Shown here: positions 28,532 through 37,603 of the stretch, one piece after another
Layout: each line of letters starts with the position of its first letter
Position numbering within the stretch: the stretch's first letter is position 1
The notes under the pieces: generated by a model
What the model was told of the DNA's origin: nothing
The model's input: only the letters and a program-made list of their open reading frames with translations
Databases searched by the model: none
Position numbers and translations under genes: made by a program
Assembly: GCF_015354735.1 (NCBI RefSeq)
Contig: NZ_JACEFJ010000002.1
Coordinates: 434,001 to 498,000, forward strand
From: Pararhodonellum marinum
GTDB lineage: Bacteria > Bacteroidota > Bacteroidia > Cytophagales > Cyclobacteriaceae
Reading direction: 5' to 3'
Length of the DNA: 64,000 bases

Positions 28532-30805
28532 ATGAAGAGATTATATATTTATTTACTCTTAATTCTACTTACTTCTCCATTTGCTTTTAGCCAATCAGGA
28601 AATGAGCGTATATTCTATTCTTCTTTAAGACCGCAGGGTTGGGATATTTGGATAGCTGACAACCAAACAGAGAAAATTGATCAGCTTACTAACCATGATG
28701 CTCTAGAATATAACCCGGTAATTTCCCCAGATGGAAAGTGGATTGTCTTCACCTCTGAGCGATTGGGAAATCCAAAAATATTCATCAAATCTCTGGAGGA
28801 AAAGAACGAAACCCGCCTATTGATAGATCATGAGTCTTCCATGCAAGATCAGGCAGTAATTTCTCCTGACAGAAATTGGATTGTATTCACTTCTACCCAT
28901 GAAGGTCAATCAGATATTTACAGACTACCTTTTCAACCCTTTGAGACATTAAATGTTGACGATGCCATCAACCTTACGCATCACCAAGGAGGAGATTTCA
29001 GGCCTTCATTTTCACCTGATGGATCGCAGATCATATTTTCCAGTGACCGGAATCACCCGATTAAAGCTCACCCGATTTTTGTCTTTGCTATGAGGCGAAC
29101 GGCGGATATCTACAGCATGACAATTGATGGGGAGAATTTAAAAAGATTAACAACAAATGATCATTGGGACGGAAGTCCCTGTTATTCAAATGATGGAGAG
29201 AAGATATTTTTCTACAGTGGCCCCAGAGATTCCTATAGAATTTATTCAATGGATACAGAGGGTGGAAATCAGGCAGCCATTTCTCCTGAAGGAATAAATG
29301 CCATTTCGCCTTCCATATTGAACGATTCGACCCTAGTCTTTACAACAGTCCAAAATAGAGCGTTTCGACTAATGAGTTTGAACCTAAAGACCAATCAAGT
29401 AGATTCCATGTTCAATTCCACCTCAAATTTTTTAGGGGCAAAAGCCAATAAAAATGGATTAATTACCTTTTATGGAGGTCAGGCCCCTTCGGAAATGGCT
29501 TACAATTTAGGAGGATTTGAAGGTGATTTGTTGGTTAAAGGTTCTCCGTATACCATAGATCTGAACACAAATACAGTTGATCTGTACGCAGTTCGCAGGG
29601 CCTTTGCTGCTCCTCCAAATCCCACTGATCATACGCTTATTTTTGATCACACCGACGTGAGAGGCTTGTCAGATGCGATGACTAATTGGGCCTATAGCCT
29701 CCTGGCCATAATACTTATCTATGTTATATTCGTTGGAACAGGCAATCGAAACCTTCACACTGCCAAAGGAAAGCTTAGTGCAATCCTTTTTTTCAATGTC
29801 ATGGCTGTTTCAATTCTTGCTTTGTTGGCTTTCGTCCTTTACTATTTTTTCATTGATCAACTTGCTCCAATCAATACTATCCGGGTTTATCTTGGGGTAG
29901 TAGCGTTATTTTTAGTCTTATGTATTGGATTTACTCATAAAAACAGAACACGGATTTTGTTCGAACAATTGAGAAATATATTTGTCTTTAATCTTGCGAG
30001 CACACTTTTTATAATCATTGTTCTTCCTTTGTTGATCCAGATTCCCATTCGTTTTTATGAGGTTGATTATAACACAAATGAAGTAACCTCAATTTATCCT
30101 TTTACCAAGCCATCTAATTACAATCCTTTAAATGGGATGGTTATTGATACCAAATTTAATCCGTCCGGAAGCGACCTACTTTATTCTGTGGGTAATTTCA
30201 GAGGTGGACCATCAAATCAAGGAGATGTCTTCTCTCTTAATCTAAGCTCATTGGAAACAACAAAACTAACCTTATCAGATTTCAATGATGGGTTTGGAGA
30301 TGTCACAACTGATCAATCAAAGATTGTTTTTAGAAGTGGTAGATCAGGCTTTTTCGATATTTACTTACAGGAAGGTGGAACTATTCAAAACTTCACCTCA
30401 GATGAGCACAGAGACAATTTTCCGATCATTTCTCCTCAAGGGGATAAGATTGCTTTCTGCTCGGATCGCTTAGGTACTGACATAGAAGGCAAAGTGAAAA
30501 CGATGGATTTATTCCTTTCTTTTCTCCATGAAGATGGAACATGGAGCAAACCAAAGAGAATGACCGATGATGTTGGTCAAGATGCCCATCCTCACTTTTC
30601 TCCTGATGGTGATTGGATCATTTATGCCTCCGAAGAAGGTGGCATTAATGATGAAGAACCATTGGTTCAATCTGTGATTTTTGGGCCTCAGATTTACGGT
30701 GAAATTTTTGCCATTCACATCGATTCGGATAAAAAAATCAGACTGACTCATAATAAATGGGAAGATGGAGCGCCACTTTGGGCCAAAGGAATAGGAAAAG
30801 ATTAA
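28532..30805 (+). CDS. TolB-like beta-propeller protein with an embedded membrane domain
   Basis: 757 aa with a signal peptide (about 1-20). PD40/TolB repeats fill residues about 25-330 (SPDGKWIVFTSERLGNP, SPDRNWIVFTSTHEG, SPDGSQIIFSSDR) and again about 545-750 (SPQGDKIAFCSDRLG, SPDGDWIIYASEEGG). Four or so hydrophobic helices lie between them (about 388-500, e.g. YSLLAIILIYVIFVGTG). A propeller split by a membrane domain suggests an inner-membrane protein with both halves periplasmic. Role unknown. It may be co-transcribed with the oxidoreductase 90 bp downstream. Confidence 0.8.
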   Translation: MKRLYIYLLLILLTSPFAFSQSGNERIFYSSLRPQGWDIWIADNQTEKIDQLTNHDALEYNPVISPDGKWIVFTSERLGNPKIFIKSLEEKNETRLLIDHESSMQDQAVISPDRNWIVFTSTHEGQSDIYRLPFQPFETLNVDDAINLTHHQGGDFRPSFSPDGSQIIFSSDRNHPIKAHPIFVFAMRRTADIYSMTIDGENLKRLTTNDHWDGSPCYSNDGEKIFFYSGPRDSYRIYSMDTEGGNQAAISPEGINAISPSILNDSTLVFTTVQNRAFRLMSLNLKTNQVDSMFNSTSNFLGAKANKNGLITFYGGQAPSEMAYNLGGFEGDLLVKGSPYTIDLNTNTVDLYAVRRAFAAPPNPTDHTLIFDHTDVRGLSDAMTNWAYSLLAIILIYVIFVGTGNRNLHTAKGKLSAILFFNVMAVSILALLAFVLYYFFIDQLAPINTIRVYLGVVALFLVLCIGFTHKNRTRILFEQLRNIFVFNLASTLFIIIVLPLLIQIPIRFYEVDYNTNEVTSIYPFTKPSNYNPLNGMVIDTKFNPSGSDLLYSVGNFRGGPSNQGDVFSLNLSSLETTKLTLSDFNDGFGDVTTDQSKIVFRSGRSGFFDIYLQEGGTIQNFTSDEHRDNFPIISPQGDKIAFCSDRLGTDIEGKVKTMDLFLSFLHEDGTWSKPKRMTDDVGQDAHPHFSPDGDWIIYASEEGGINDEEPLVQSVIFGPQIYGEIFAIHIDSDKKIRLTHNKWEDGAPLWAKGIGKD

Positions 30806-30895
30806 TGCATGATTCAAAATATCAAACGGTAAATCCAAAAACCGATCAAAGTATGCCTATAGAATTGACCATTGATTGAAAATTATAATCCGAAA

Positions 30896-33064
30896 ATGGA
30901 ATCGAAAAAAAACAAAGGTATTGATCGCCGGGAATTTATTGGGATAAGTGCAAAAGGTGCCGCTGGAATCAGCCTGGCATCGCTTTCTGTACTATCCGGT
31001 TGTGCGGATAGCGAAACAGCCAAAATAGTTTTTGGAGCCTGCTATCATGATTGTCCGGACCGTTGCAGTTGGACAGTAACTTCAGTTAATAATAAAGTAA
31101 CGGATTTTCAGGCGAACAAAAACGATCCCTATACGTCGGGTAAGCTTTGCAACAAGATGGTCAGCTTTCCCCACGATGTCACTTTCCATCCTGATCGGAT
31201 TTTATCACCACTCAAAAGAAGCGGGCCAAAAGGAAGCGGTGAATTTGTAAAAATCAGTTGGGAACAGGCCATCAGTGAAGTTGCCGCTAAACTTAAAGAT
31301 ATTATTGAGCAAAAAGGGGGAGAAGCCATTCTTCCCTATAGTTTTGGTGGAAATCAGGGAATGGTTCAAGGAGGAGCCATTTCCAGCAGATTTTTCGCTC
31401 ATATAGGCGCCAGTCAATTGGAGAGAACAATATGTGGAGATGCTGCCGTGGAAGGTGTTTTGGCCACAAACGGTCAAACAACCGGCGTGCTGCCAGAAGA
31501 TATTGTTCACAGCAGATACATCATATTGTGGGGTACCAATCCTGTGCTCTCCAATCAACATTTATGGCCTTTTATCCAAAAGGCAAACAATAATGGGGCG
31601 ACAATCGTTACGGTAGATCCATTTCAGTCGAAAACTTCAGAGGGATCTGATTGGCATATTCAGCCGCGCCCGGGAACAGATACTGCCCTTGCTTTGGGTT
31701 TGATGCATGTTATTTTAGCGGAAAACCTTCAGGATCAGGAATACATCGATAACTACACTTTGGGCATAGTGCAGTTGAAAGCGCATGTGCAAAAATTTGA
31801 TCCGGAAACGGTTGCTCAAATCACCGGTCTGGAAAAGGAAACCATCATTGCGCTAGCCAAAGCATATGCCACAGCTTCGCCTTCACTGATCCGTGTGCTG
31901 ATTGGGATGGAGCATCAGGTTAACGGGGCAAGTGCCTTTAGAGCAGTGGCCATGTTACCGGCATTGACTGGGGCGTGGCGTCATTTCGGAGGCGGATTGA
32001 TGCATATGACCTATGAACTTTTTGGCGAGGCTCTTAACTGGGAAAGCATCAACCTTCCTGCGGCACTAGCCGATCAAAAAACCCGCTCGATCAATATGGT
32101 TGAATTGGGAAAGGCCTTGAAAAACAAGGAATTACATCCCAGTATCGATGCCCTGTTTGTTTATAATTCGAATCCCGCAGTCACTACACCCAATCAAAAT
32201 TTAGTACGTAAAGGTCTGGAAAGAAATGACCTGCTCACTGTCGTATCGGAGCATTTCCTGACAGATACGGCCCGGTATGCTGATTATGTATTTCCGGCAA
32301 CTACTGTTCTTGAAAATTGGGACATCCTCGATTCTTGGGGAACCCCCTATCTGAATATCAATGAACCCGCAATTGAACCATTAGGAGAATCAAAGCCCAA
32401 TTCGGAACTGTTCAGATTACTGGCCCGGGAAATGGGATTCAAAGAGGCCTACTTCTACGAATCCGATATCGATATGGTAAAAAAGACCCTGGATGGCAAT
32501 CATGAATATTTGAAAGGCATTTCCTTTAAGTCACTAAGGCAAAAAGGTGGGCAAAAGCTAAACCTTCCTGCGAAGTGGATGCCCCATGTAGAAGGGAATT
32601 TCAAAACCAGTTCTGGAAAGTGCCATTTTTATGATCCTAACCTGGAACAAGCGCTTCCGGAGTATATTCCATTCCAATACAGTGATGAAGAAATAAAGCA
32701 ATACCCTTTGCATTTGTTGACCATCAAAACCCCCAAAAATTTCCTGAACAGTAGCCATGCCAACGTTAATCATATCCTAGAAAAGGAGGGAAAATTTTAT
32801 TTGGAAGTCCATCCGAAGGATGCTGCCATGCGGCAAATTGCCGATGGTGATGAGCTCAAAGTATTTAACCAAAGAGGTAGGGTGTTCATAACAGCACGCA
32901 TTAGCAATAAAGTACAGCAAGGAGTAGTCTGCATGCCACAAGGATTCTGGCCTTCCCTATCAAAAGGAGGATCCTCCGCCAATGCTTTGACAAACCACTT
33001 GCTGACAGATATGGGCAGGGGCGGTGCTATTCAGGAAGCAAGAGTAGAATTGGAGAAAGTATAA
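30896..33064 (+). CDS. Molybdopterin-dependent oxidoreductase (DMSO reductase family), Tat-exported
   Basis: 722 aa from ATG 30896; a TTG eight codons upstream is possible but less likely. The Tat motif RREFIG is followed by a hydrophobic region ending in a lipobox-like LSGC. A [4Fe-4S] site has Cys residues in CYHDCPDRCSW and GKLCNKM. The likely molybdenum ligand is Cys180 in RTICGDAAVEG. Other family landmarks are ILWGTNPVLSNQHLWPF, TVDPFQSKTSEGSDWHIQPRPGTD and DYVFPATTVLENWD. No electron-transfer or membrane-anchor subunit is adjacent, so electron partner and substrate are unknown. Confidence 0.9.
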   Translation: MESKKNKGIDRREFIGISAKGAAGISLASLSVLSGCADSETAKIVFGACYHDCPDRCSWTVTSVNNKVTDFQANKNDPYTSGKLCNKMVSFPHDVTFHPDRILSPLKRSGPKGSGEFVKISWEQAISEVAAKLKDIIEQKGGEAILPYSFGGNQGMVQGGAISSRFFAHIGASQLERTICGDAAVEGVLATNGQTTGVLPEDIVHSRYIILWGTNPVLSNQHLWPFIQKANNNGATIVTVDPFQSKTSEGSDWHIQPRPGTDTALALGLMHVILAENLQDQEYIDNYTLGIVQLKAHVQKFDPETVAQITGLEKETIIALAKAYATASPSLIRVLIGMEHQVNGASAFRAVAMLPALTGAWRHFGGGLMHMTYELFGEALNWESINLPAALADQKTRSINMVELGKALKNKELHPSIDALFVYNSNPAVTTPNQNLVRKGLERNDLLTVVSEHFLTDTARYADYVFPATTVLENWDILDSWGTPYLNINEPAIEPLGESKPNSELFRLLAREMGFKEAYFYESDIDMVKKTLDGNHEYLKGISFKSLRQKGGQKLNLPAKWMPHVEGNFKTSSGKCHFYDPNLEQALPEYIPFQYSDEEIKQYPLHLLTIKTPKNFLNSSHANVNHILEKEGKFYLEVHPKDAAMRQIADGDELKVFNQRGRVFITARISNKVQQGVVCMPQGFWPSLSKGGSSANALTNHLLTDMGRGGAIQEARVELEKV

Positions 33065-33256
33065 AAGGATCAACAGGGCTTCCGATTGGTTTTCTAAAAG
33101 CAAAACGGTTTGATAAAGATGGTATTTAATCCATTTTTTAAAAACCTATAAACATTTAGCCTAAAAAGAAAAAAGTCTTTAATGGTTTCCCTGGGCAGGT
33201 GTCTCTGGGAAGTATAAAAAAGTAAAAAAGGATCACGGTTTCCATAAATAAAAAAA

Positions 33257-33766
33257 ATGAAAATTTTAATAGTTTGTTTGATCGGGCTATTCCCCTGTTC
33301 AGCAGTTATTGGCCAAACATTGGACGATAAATATCAAAAAGATGTAGAATCAATAGGGGCCATCATTGATGCCTATTATGATGTGATTTCAGGTTCAAGT
33401 GAAGATCCTTGGCAATTTGAAAGGGATAAGTTCCTACACTCTGCGAATGCAGTGATTATCAGACTTGATGATGAGGGGGATGCTACATTTCATTCCCTGG
33501 AGGCAGAGTATATTCCCATGGGGCTTCATCCAAGAGAAGATCTATATGAAATTGAACTCAAAAGAGAAGTCCGTCAATTTGGAAATATCGCACAGGTATG
33601 GAGCGCTTTTGAGATAAGGGAAGATCCGGAAGTGCCAACCAATATTCGGGGTTTAAACAGCATTCAACTCCATTATGAAAATGGCAGATGGTATATCGAT
33701 AGTTGGACCGTTCAAATGGAGTCCACCGATAACTTATTGGTGGAGGAGTTTTTAGATCATCAATAA
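33257..33766 (+). CDS. Secreted NTF2-like protein
   Basis: 169 aa with a signal peptide (about 1-19, ending VIGQ). IGAIIDAYYDVISGSSEDPWQF, QVWSAFEIRED and the final strand LHYENGRWYIDSWTVQ give the usual helix then curved-sheet pattern of the NTF2 superfamily. No catalytic residue is certain. About 190 bp of AT-rich leader separates it from the molybdoenzyme. Confidence 0.75.
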   Translation: MKILIVCLIGLFPCSAVIGQTLDDKYQKDVESIGAIIDAYYDVISGSSEDPWQFERDKFLHSANAVIIRLDDEGDATFHSLEAEYIPMGLHPREDLYEIELKREVRQFGNIAQVWSAFEIREDPEVPTNIRGLNSIQLHYENGRWYIDSWTVQMESTDNLLVEEFLDHQ

Positions 33767-34094
33767 AATTTTCCACTAAAATTGAGAATATCCACGGGTA
33801 AGGAAAATATTTTCCAGTAAAACCAAATTTATGTAAAATCTTTTCCATTATAGATTGTCTTGCTCTCTGATTGAACTTTGTCAATGATAGTCCCCAACAT
33901 TTTAGAAATGTTCAGAAAAGGTAATGACATAAAGTTACACGCTAGGCAGCCGTCATCCTGAAGCACGAAGGATCTCCCGCGGTCCTATTTATGTTAATTA
34001 TACATTTCCAGATCCTCGAGAGACCCTTCCTTTCGTCAGGGTGACGGCAGCTCCGAAAATCTGTCATTGGTATAAAAATATTCCCAATCAAAGC
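33767..34094. other. 328-bp convergent intergenic region
   Basis: Lies between two converging genes. Its main content is the palindromic element at 33949-34048; nothing else is recognised. Confidence 0.6.
33949..34048. repeat. 100-bp imperfect palindrome, possible MITE-like or transcription-stop element
   Basis: The left arm GCCGTCATCCTGAAGCACGA and the right arm ending TCGTCAGGGTGACGGC are inverted copies with a few mismatches, separated by an AT-rich centre. It could end transcription for both converging genes or be a dispersed non-autonomous repeat. Only one copy is in this window. Confidence 0.6.
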
Positions 34095-36089
34095 TTAAAC
34101 CTGACCCCCTACAGTTGCTACCTGCCTTTTAAAATTGATCAAAATCATGGTTCCATTGCTGAAATCCTGCATCAAATTCCCATCAATCTGCAGGGTAAGC
34201 ATATCGACCAACTGAGTGCCAAAGCCTGTGCCTCTTGCTTTCGCGTCTACGGCTTTACCCACACCGTTATCACTGATCTTAAGTTGGAAATTATCCTCAC
34301 TCACATTTTTCAGACTCAATTCAATGTGCCCTTTTTCCCCTTTGGGGAAAGCATATTTCAATGAATTTGTAAGGAGTTCATTGACAATCAATCCTAATGG
34401 CACGGCCGTATCCACATCCATTTCAAGTTCCTTCATTTCAATATTGACTTTAATCCTTTCCTTTTCATTGTAGGAGTCCAAAATGTTGATGCATAGGTTT
34501 TCGAAGTAATTCTTCATTTCAATAAATGCCAAATGCTCACTTTGGTAAAGCTTTTGGTGCAATATACCCATTGAATGCACCCTGTTTTGGCTTGCCAACA
34601 TGACTTCCTGCATGGTTGGGTCATCCATTTTTGCAGACTGCAGTGCAAGTAATCCAGACACTACTTGCAAGTTGTTTTTTACCCGGTGATGAATTTCCTT
34701 AAGCAATAGGACATTTTGATTGTTTTTTAATGAAAGCTCATTTTGGGTTTTGGTCAGGTCTCTGATTGTTGCATTCAATTGTTGGGTCCGTTTTTCCACT
34801 TCCTGCTCCATCGCAAGGAAAAGTCTCCCATATTGATTGGTGATATAAATGTAAATGCCCAAAGGATAACTGATATACAGCAAAATCAGGTCTACATAAT
34901 AAAAGAATGTACTCAGCGTAATGAGGTCAGCATTGACCATCCTATTGACCAATAAGAATAGGGAAGTACCTATGGCTCCAAATGTTACATAAAGCGCCCC
35001 TTTGTTATCTTCTTTGATGGCAATCTGCATGATGACCACCATCAATATGATGACGGCAAGAATGATGGTTGCATCAAAAAGAATGAAATTGAAAATTGGA
35101 ATAAAATAATTTACTGTTCTTAAAAGCGCCAACCAAACCAGGTGTTTGGTCCAGTTATATTTTTGTATTCTAAATAGTAAGCTAAGAGAATAGGGTAAAA
35201 GACCATAACCTAAAGCAAAAGCTGTGGAATTTAAAATGCTGCTGAAAATTGGATTTGAAAAACCGTCAAGATCCACAAAAAGCAGTATATGAGCACAAAT
35301 TGCGGCACATAAAAAGAAAAAGGTGATAAGCGTTATGACCAGATAAGGCTCCTCTTTCCTGAATTTAAAATAAAGGAGAACATGCAGCAACAACAAGATG
35401 GAGAGCACTACCACTATTACCGACAGGGTGGCCAAGCTATTGGGATATCGAAAGTCTGAATATTTTGCCCGCACTGAAGTGGAAAAGCCAATATCAAAGC
35501 CTAGGTTTTCAGCAAAGTATCTGAATATTTTAAAATTTTTTTTGGCCTGATGGTTTGAAAACCTCACAGCTAAGGTATGAACATCTTGTGGGGTAATTTG
35601 AAGTGGCCTGTCTCCCGCATAGTTGGGGGAATAGGTTACTTCCAGTTGGCTGTCCTTAGAAAAACTACCGTAGCTAGCCACAAGATCTCCATCCAAAAAA
35701 ATTTCGGCTGCCCCCCATGAATGAAAATATAGCCTTTCGATCTCTTCAATGGTTTCGGGGTCGGCAGTAAATGCAATTCTCCACCATCCAAACCCATTCC
35801 ACAAACTATCCGGCATCTGGTAAGCCTTTAAACCAATAGGGTCTATTTTGTACCACTCAGCGTCATCAAAGTCATGATTTGACCATTCTGGATTATCTCC
35901 GGGTTGAAACCGCCAGTTGTCCTTGAATTTTAATTCAAGCAATCCTTCTTTAAATAGGCTACTGTCTACATGGGGTTTTTGGGCATATGAATCTAAAGCA
36001 CTGAAATAGAAGATAATGGAGGTAAATGCAAATAAGTATGGATATTTTAATCTTCTAAATTTCGGATGAATTGGGCGACTATCCAGCAT
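34095..36089 (-). CDS. Membrane sensor histidine kinase (HisKA_2 type) with sugar-binding-like sensor
   Basis: 664 aa. An N-terminal hydrophobic signal/anchor (about 17-36) leads into an extracytoplasmic beta-rich domain (about 45-200: NWRFQPGDNPEWSNHDFDDAEW, GFGWWRIAFTAD, AEIFLDGDLVASYGSF) resembling a glycoside-hydrolase-2 sugar-binding/jelly-roll domain. Seven hydrophobic helices follow (about 222-425), a coiled coil (about 430-460), then HisKA_2 (LLKEIHHRVKNNLQVVSG) and an ATPase domain (LIVNELLTNSLKYAFP, ISDNGVGK, GTGFGTQLVDML). No response regulator is next to it. It diverges from the iminopeptidase operon with regulatory copy C between them. Confidence 0.9.
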   Translation of the reverse strand: MLDSRPIHPKFRRLKYPYLFAFTSIIFYFSALDSYAQKPHVDSSLFKEGLLELKFKDNWRFQPGDNPEWSNHDFDDAEWYKIDPIGLKAYQMPDSLWNGFGWWRIAFTADPETIEEIERLYFHSWGAAEIFLDGDLVASYGSFSKDSQLEVTYSPNYAGDRPLQITPQDVHTLAVRFSNHQAKKNFKIFRYFAENLGFDIGFSTSVRAKYSDFRYPNSLATLSVIVVVLSILLLLHVLLYFKFRKEEPYLVITLITFFFLCAAICAHILLFVDLDGFSNPIFSSILNSTAFALGYGLLPYSLSLLFRIQKYNWTKHLVWLALLRTVNYFIPIFNFILFDATIILAVIILMVVIMQIAIKEDNKGALYVTFGAIGTSLFLLVNRMVNADLITLSTFFYYVDLILLYISYPLGIYIYITNQYGRLFLAMEQEVEKRTQQLNATIRDLTKTQNELSLKNNQNVLLLKEIHHRVKNNLQVVSGLLALQSAKMDDPTMQEVMLASQNRVHSMGILHQKLYQSEHLAFIEMKNYFENLCINILDSYNEKERIKVNIEMKELEMDVDTAVPLGLIVNELLTNSLKYAFPKGEKGHIELSLKNVSEDNFQLKISDNGVGKAVDAKARGTGFGTQLVDMLTLQIDGNLMQDFSNGTMILINFKRQVATVGGQV

Positions 36090-36420
36090 GCACCAAACAT
36101 ATATTTAATTTTTGGAATTACAGGTAAAAATGTCCTTCTGGTGATAAATAAACTGGGTTATTCATCTGGGTTTCCCCTTGGTGTGGCTGTCTCATGAGCT
36201 CAAAGCCCTTTCTAAAAACCAGTAAAGTTTTGGATTTTTTTGACAGTCCTTTAAAGGAAAACTGATGAAGGTGATTTTACTGATGAACTCAGATAAGCAA
36301 ACCGGTAAAGTTTAGCCTTAGCCAGGCATGGATGCTCACGGCAAGCAGGTATGTTATGAAAAACTTTCCTAAACATTAAAAGACAAACCATTTAGTCCCA
36401 TTTTACTCCCAAAATTTTCA
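36090..36420. other. Divergent region between the histidine kinase and the iminopeptidase operon
   Basis: Part of a 466-bp gap (36090-36555). No gene is seen; the clearest element in the gap is regulatory copy C, which begins at 36421. Confidence 0.5.
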
Positions 36421-36471
36421 TTCGAAAAGTAATTCATTTTGTTGGGAAAGTTTTTAATCCATTTCGTCCTA
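36421..36471 (+). promoter_or_regulatory. Triple 9-bp direct-repeat element, copy C
   Basis: Half-sites TTCGAAAAG, TTGGGAAAG and TTCGTCCTA, spacers exactly 12 bp. The first two half-sites match each other at 7 of 9 positions, showing direct-repeat character. It ends 84 bp before the iminopeptidase ATG. Confidence 0.72.
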
Positions 36472-36555
36472 ATCAGGGGCAAAGATTTCTTAAAATTCAT
36501 TAGCTTATGTGGGTATGTATTTGTTTGAATAATAAATTAAGTTAAAGAGAAAATC

Positions 36556-37602
36556 ATGAAACTTTTATCCACTCCCATACTGATCATTTTACTCCTTTCG
36601 AGTTGTACCAATAATCAGGAAAAGAAAACCACGAGTGCCCAATCGAACAGCTATTTTGATTATTCCAACAGTGATGACCAAATTACCGGAGGTATCAACA
36701 TGATTCCTATTGAAACACCTCAAGGCACTTTCCATGTCTGGACCAAACGCATGGGGAACAGTCCCAAAATGCGTCTATTGTTGCTTCACGGTGGCCCGGG
36801 AGCTACACATGAGATTTTTGAAAACTTCGATGGTTACCTTCCTCATGAACAAATAGAATACATTTATTACGATCAACTCGAAAGTTACTATAGCGATCAA
36901 CCCAACGATTCTTCGCTTTGGAACATCGAACACTTTGTGGAGGAAGTGGAACAAGTGCGCAAAGCCTTGAATCTTACAAAAGATAACTTTTATCTGCTAG
37001 GGCAATCTTGGGGCGGCATTCTGGCCATGGAATATGCGCTGAAATACCAGGATAATTTAAAAGGCTTGATTGTTTCGAACATGGTAGCAAGCCTACCTGA
37101 ATATGAAAAATATGCTTCCGAGGTATTGGGCCCCCAATTGCCTGGCGACGTTTACAAGGAAATAAAAGCATTTGAGGCCAATGGAGATTTCGGTAATCCA
37201 CGGTATGCTGAATTGGTTCAACAACACTTCTACACTCGGCACGTCCTGAGAAAACCTTTAGAAGAATGGCCTGAATTCATTAACCGGACTTTTAAGCATC
37301 TCAATCCAAATATCTACATCCATATGCAGGGATACAGTGAATTTGGAATAACCGGAAATGCCAGCTTGAAGGGTTGGGATGTATCAGCAAGACTCGGAGA
37401 ATTAAAAGTACCAACCCTAATGTTGGGGGGAAAATATGATACCATGGATCCTAAATACATGGAGTGGATGAGCACCCAAGTGCAAAAAGGCCGAAGCGTC
37501 ACCACAAATGGAAGTCACATTTCACAATACGATGATGCGGAAGGCTATTTTTCCGGATTGATAAAATTTATTAAGGATGTTAATGAAGGCAATTTCAATT
37601 AA
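36556..37602 (+). CDS. Proline iminopeptidase-family alpha/beta hydrolase, lipoprotein
   Basis: 348 aa with a lipoprotein signal (lipobox LSSC near residue 17). Family landmarks are LLLHGGPGATHEIFENF (oxyanion site), the nucleophile in LGQSWGGILAMEYAL, Asp in LGGKYDTMDP and His in TNGSHISQYDD. This S33 group removes N-terminal proline or hydrolyses related amides. It is the first gene of a tight operon with the deiminase (1-bp gap), and regulatory copy C is upstream. Confidence 0.9.
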   Translation: MKLLSTPILIILLLSSCTNNQEKKTTSAQSNSYFDYSNSDDQITGGINMIPIETPQGTFHVWTKRMGNSPKMRLLLLHGGPGATHEIFENFDGYLPHEQIEYIYYDQLESYYSDQPNDSSLWNIEHFVEEVEQVRKALNLTKDNFYLLGQSWGGILAMEYALKYQDNLKGLIVSNMVASLPEYEKYASEVLGPQLPGDVYKEIKAFEANGDFGNPRYAELVQQHFYTRHVLRKPLEEWPEFINRTFKHLNPNIYIHMQGYSEFGITGNASLKGWDVSARLGELKVPTLMLGGKYDTMDPKYMEWMSTQVQKGRSVTTNGSHISQYDDAEGYFSGLIKFIKDVNEGNFN

Positions 37603-37603
37603 A

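Noticed and set aside
33157-33256. Copy of the triple repeat before the NTF2 gene
   Set aside because: CTGGGAAG resembles the middle half-site, but nothing matches 21 bp upstream or downstream.
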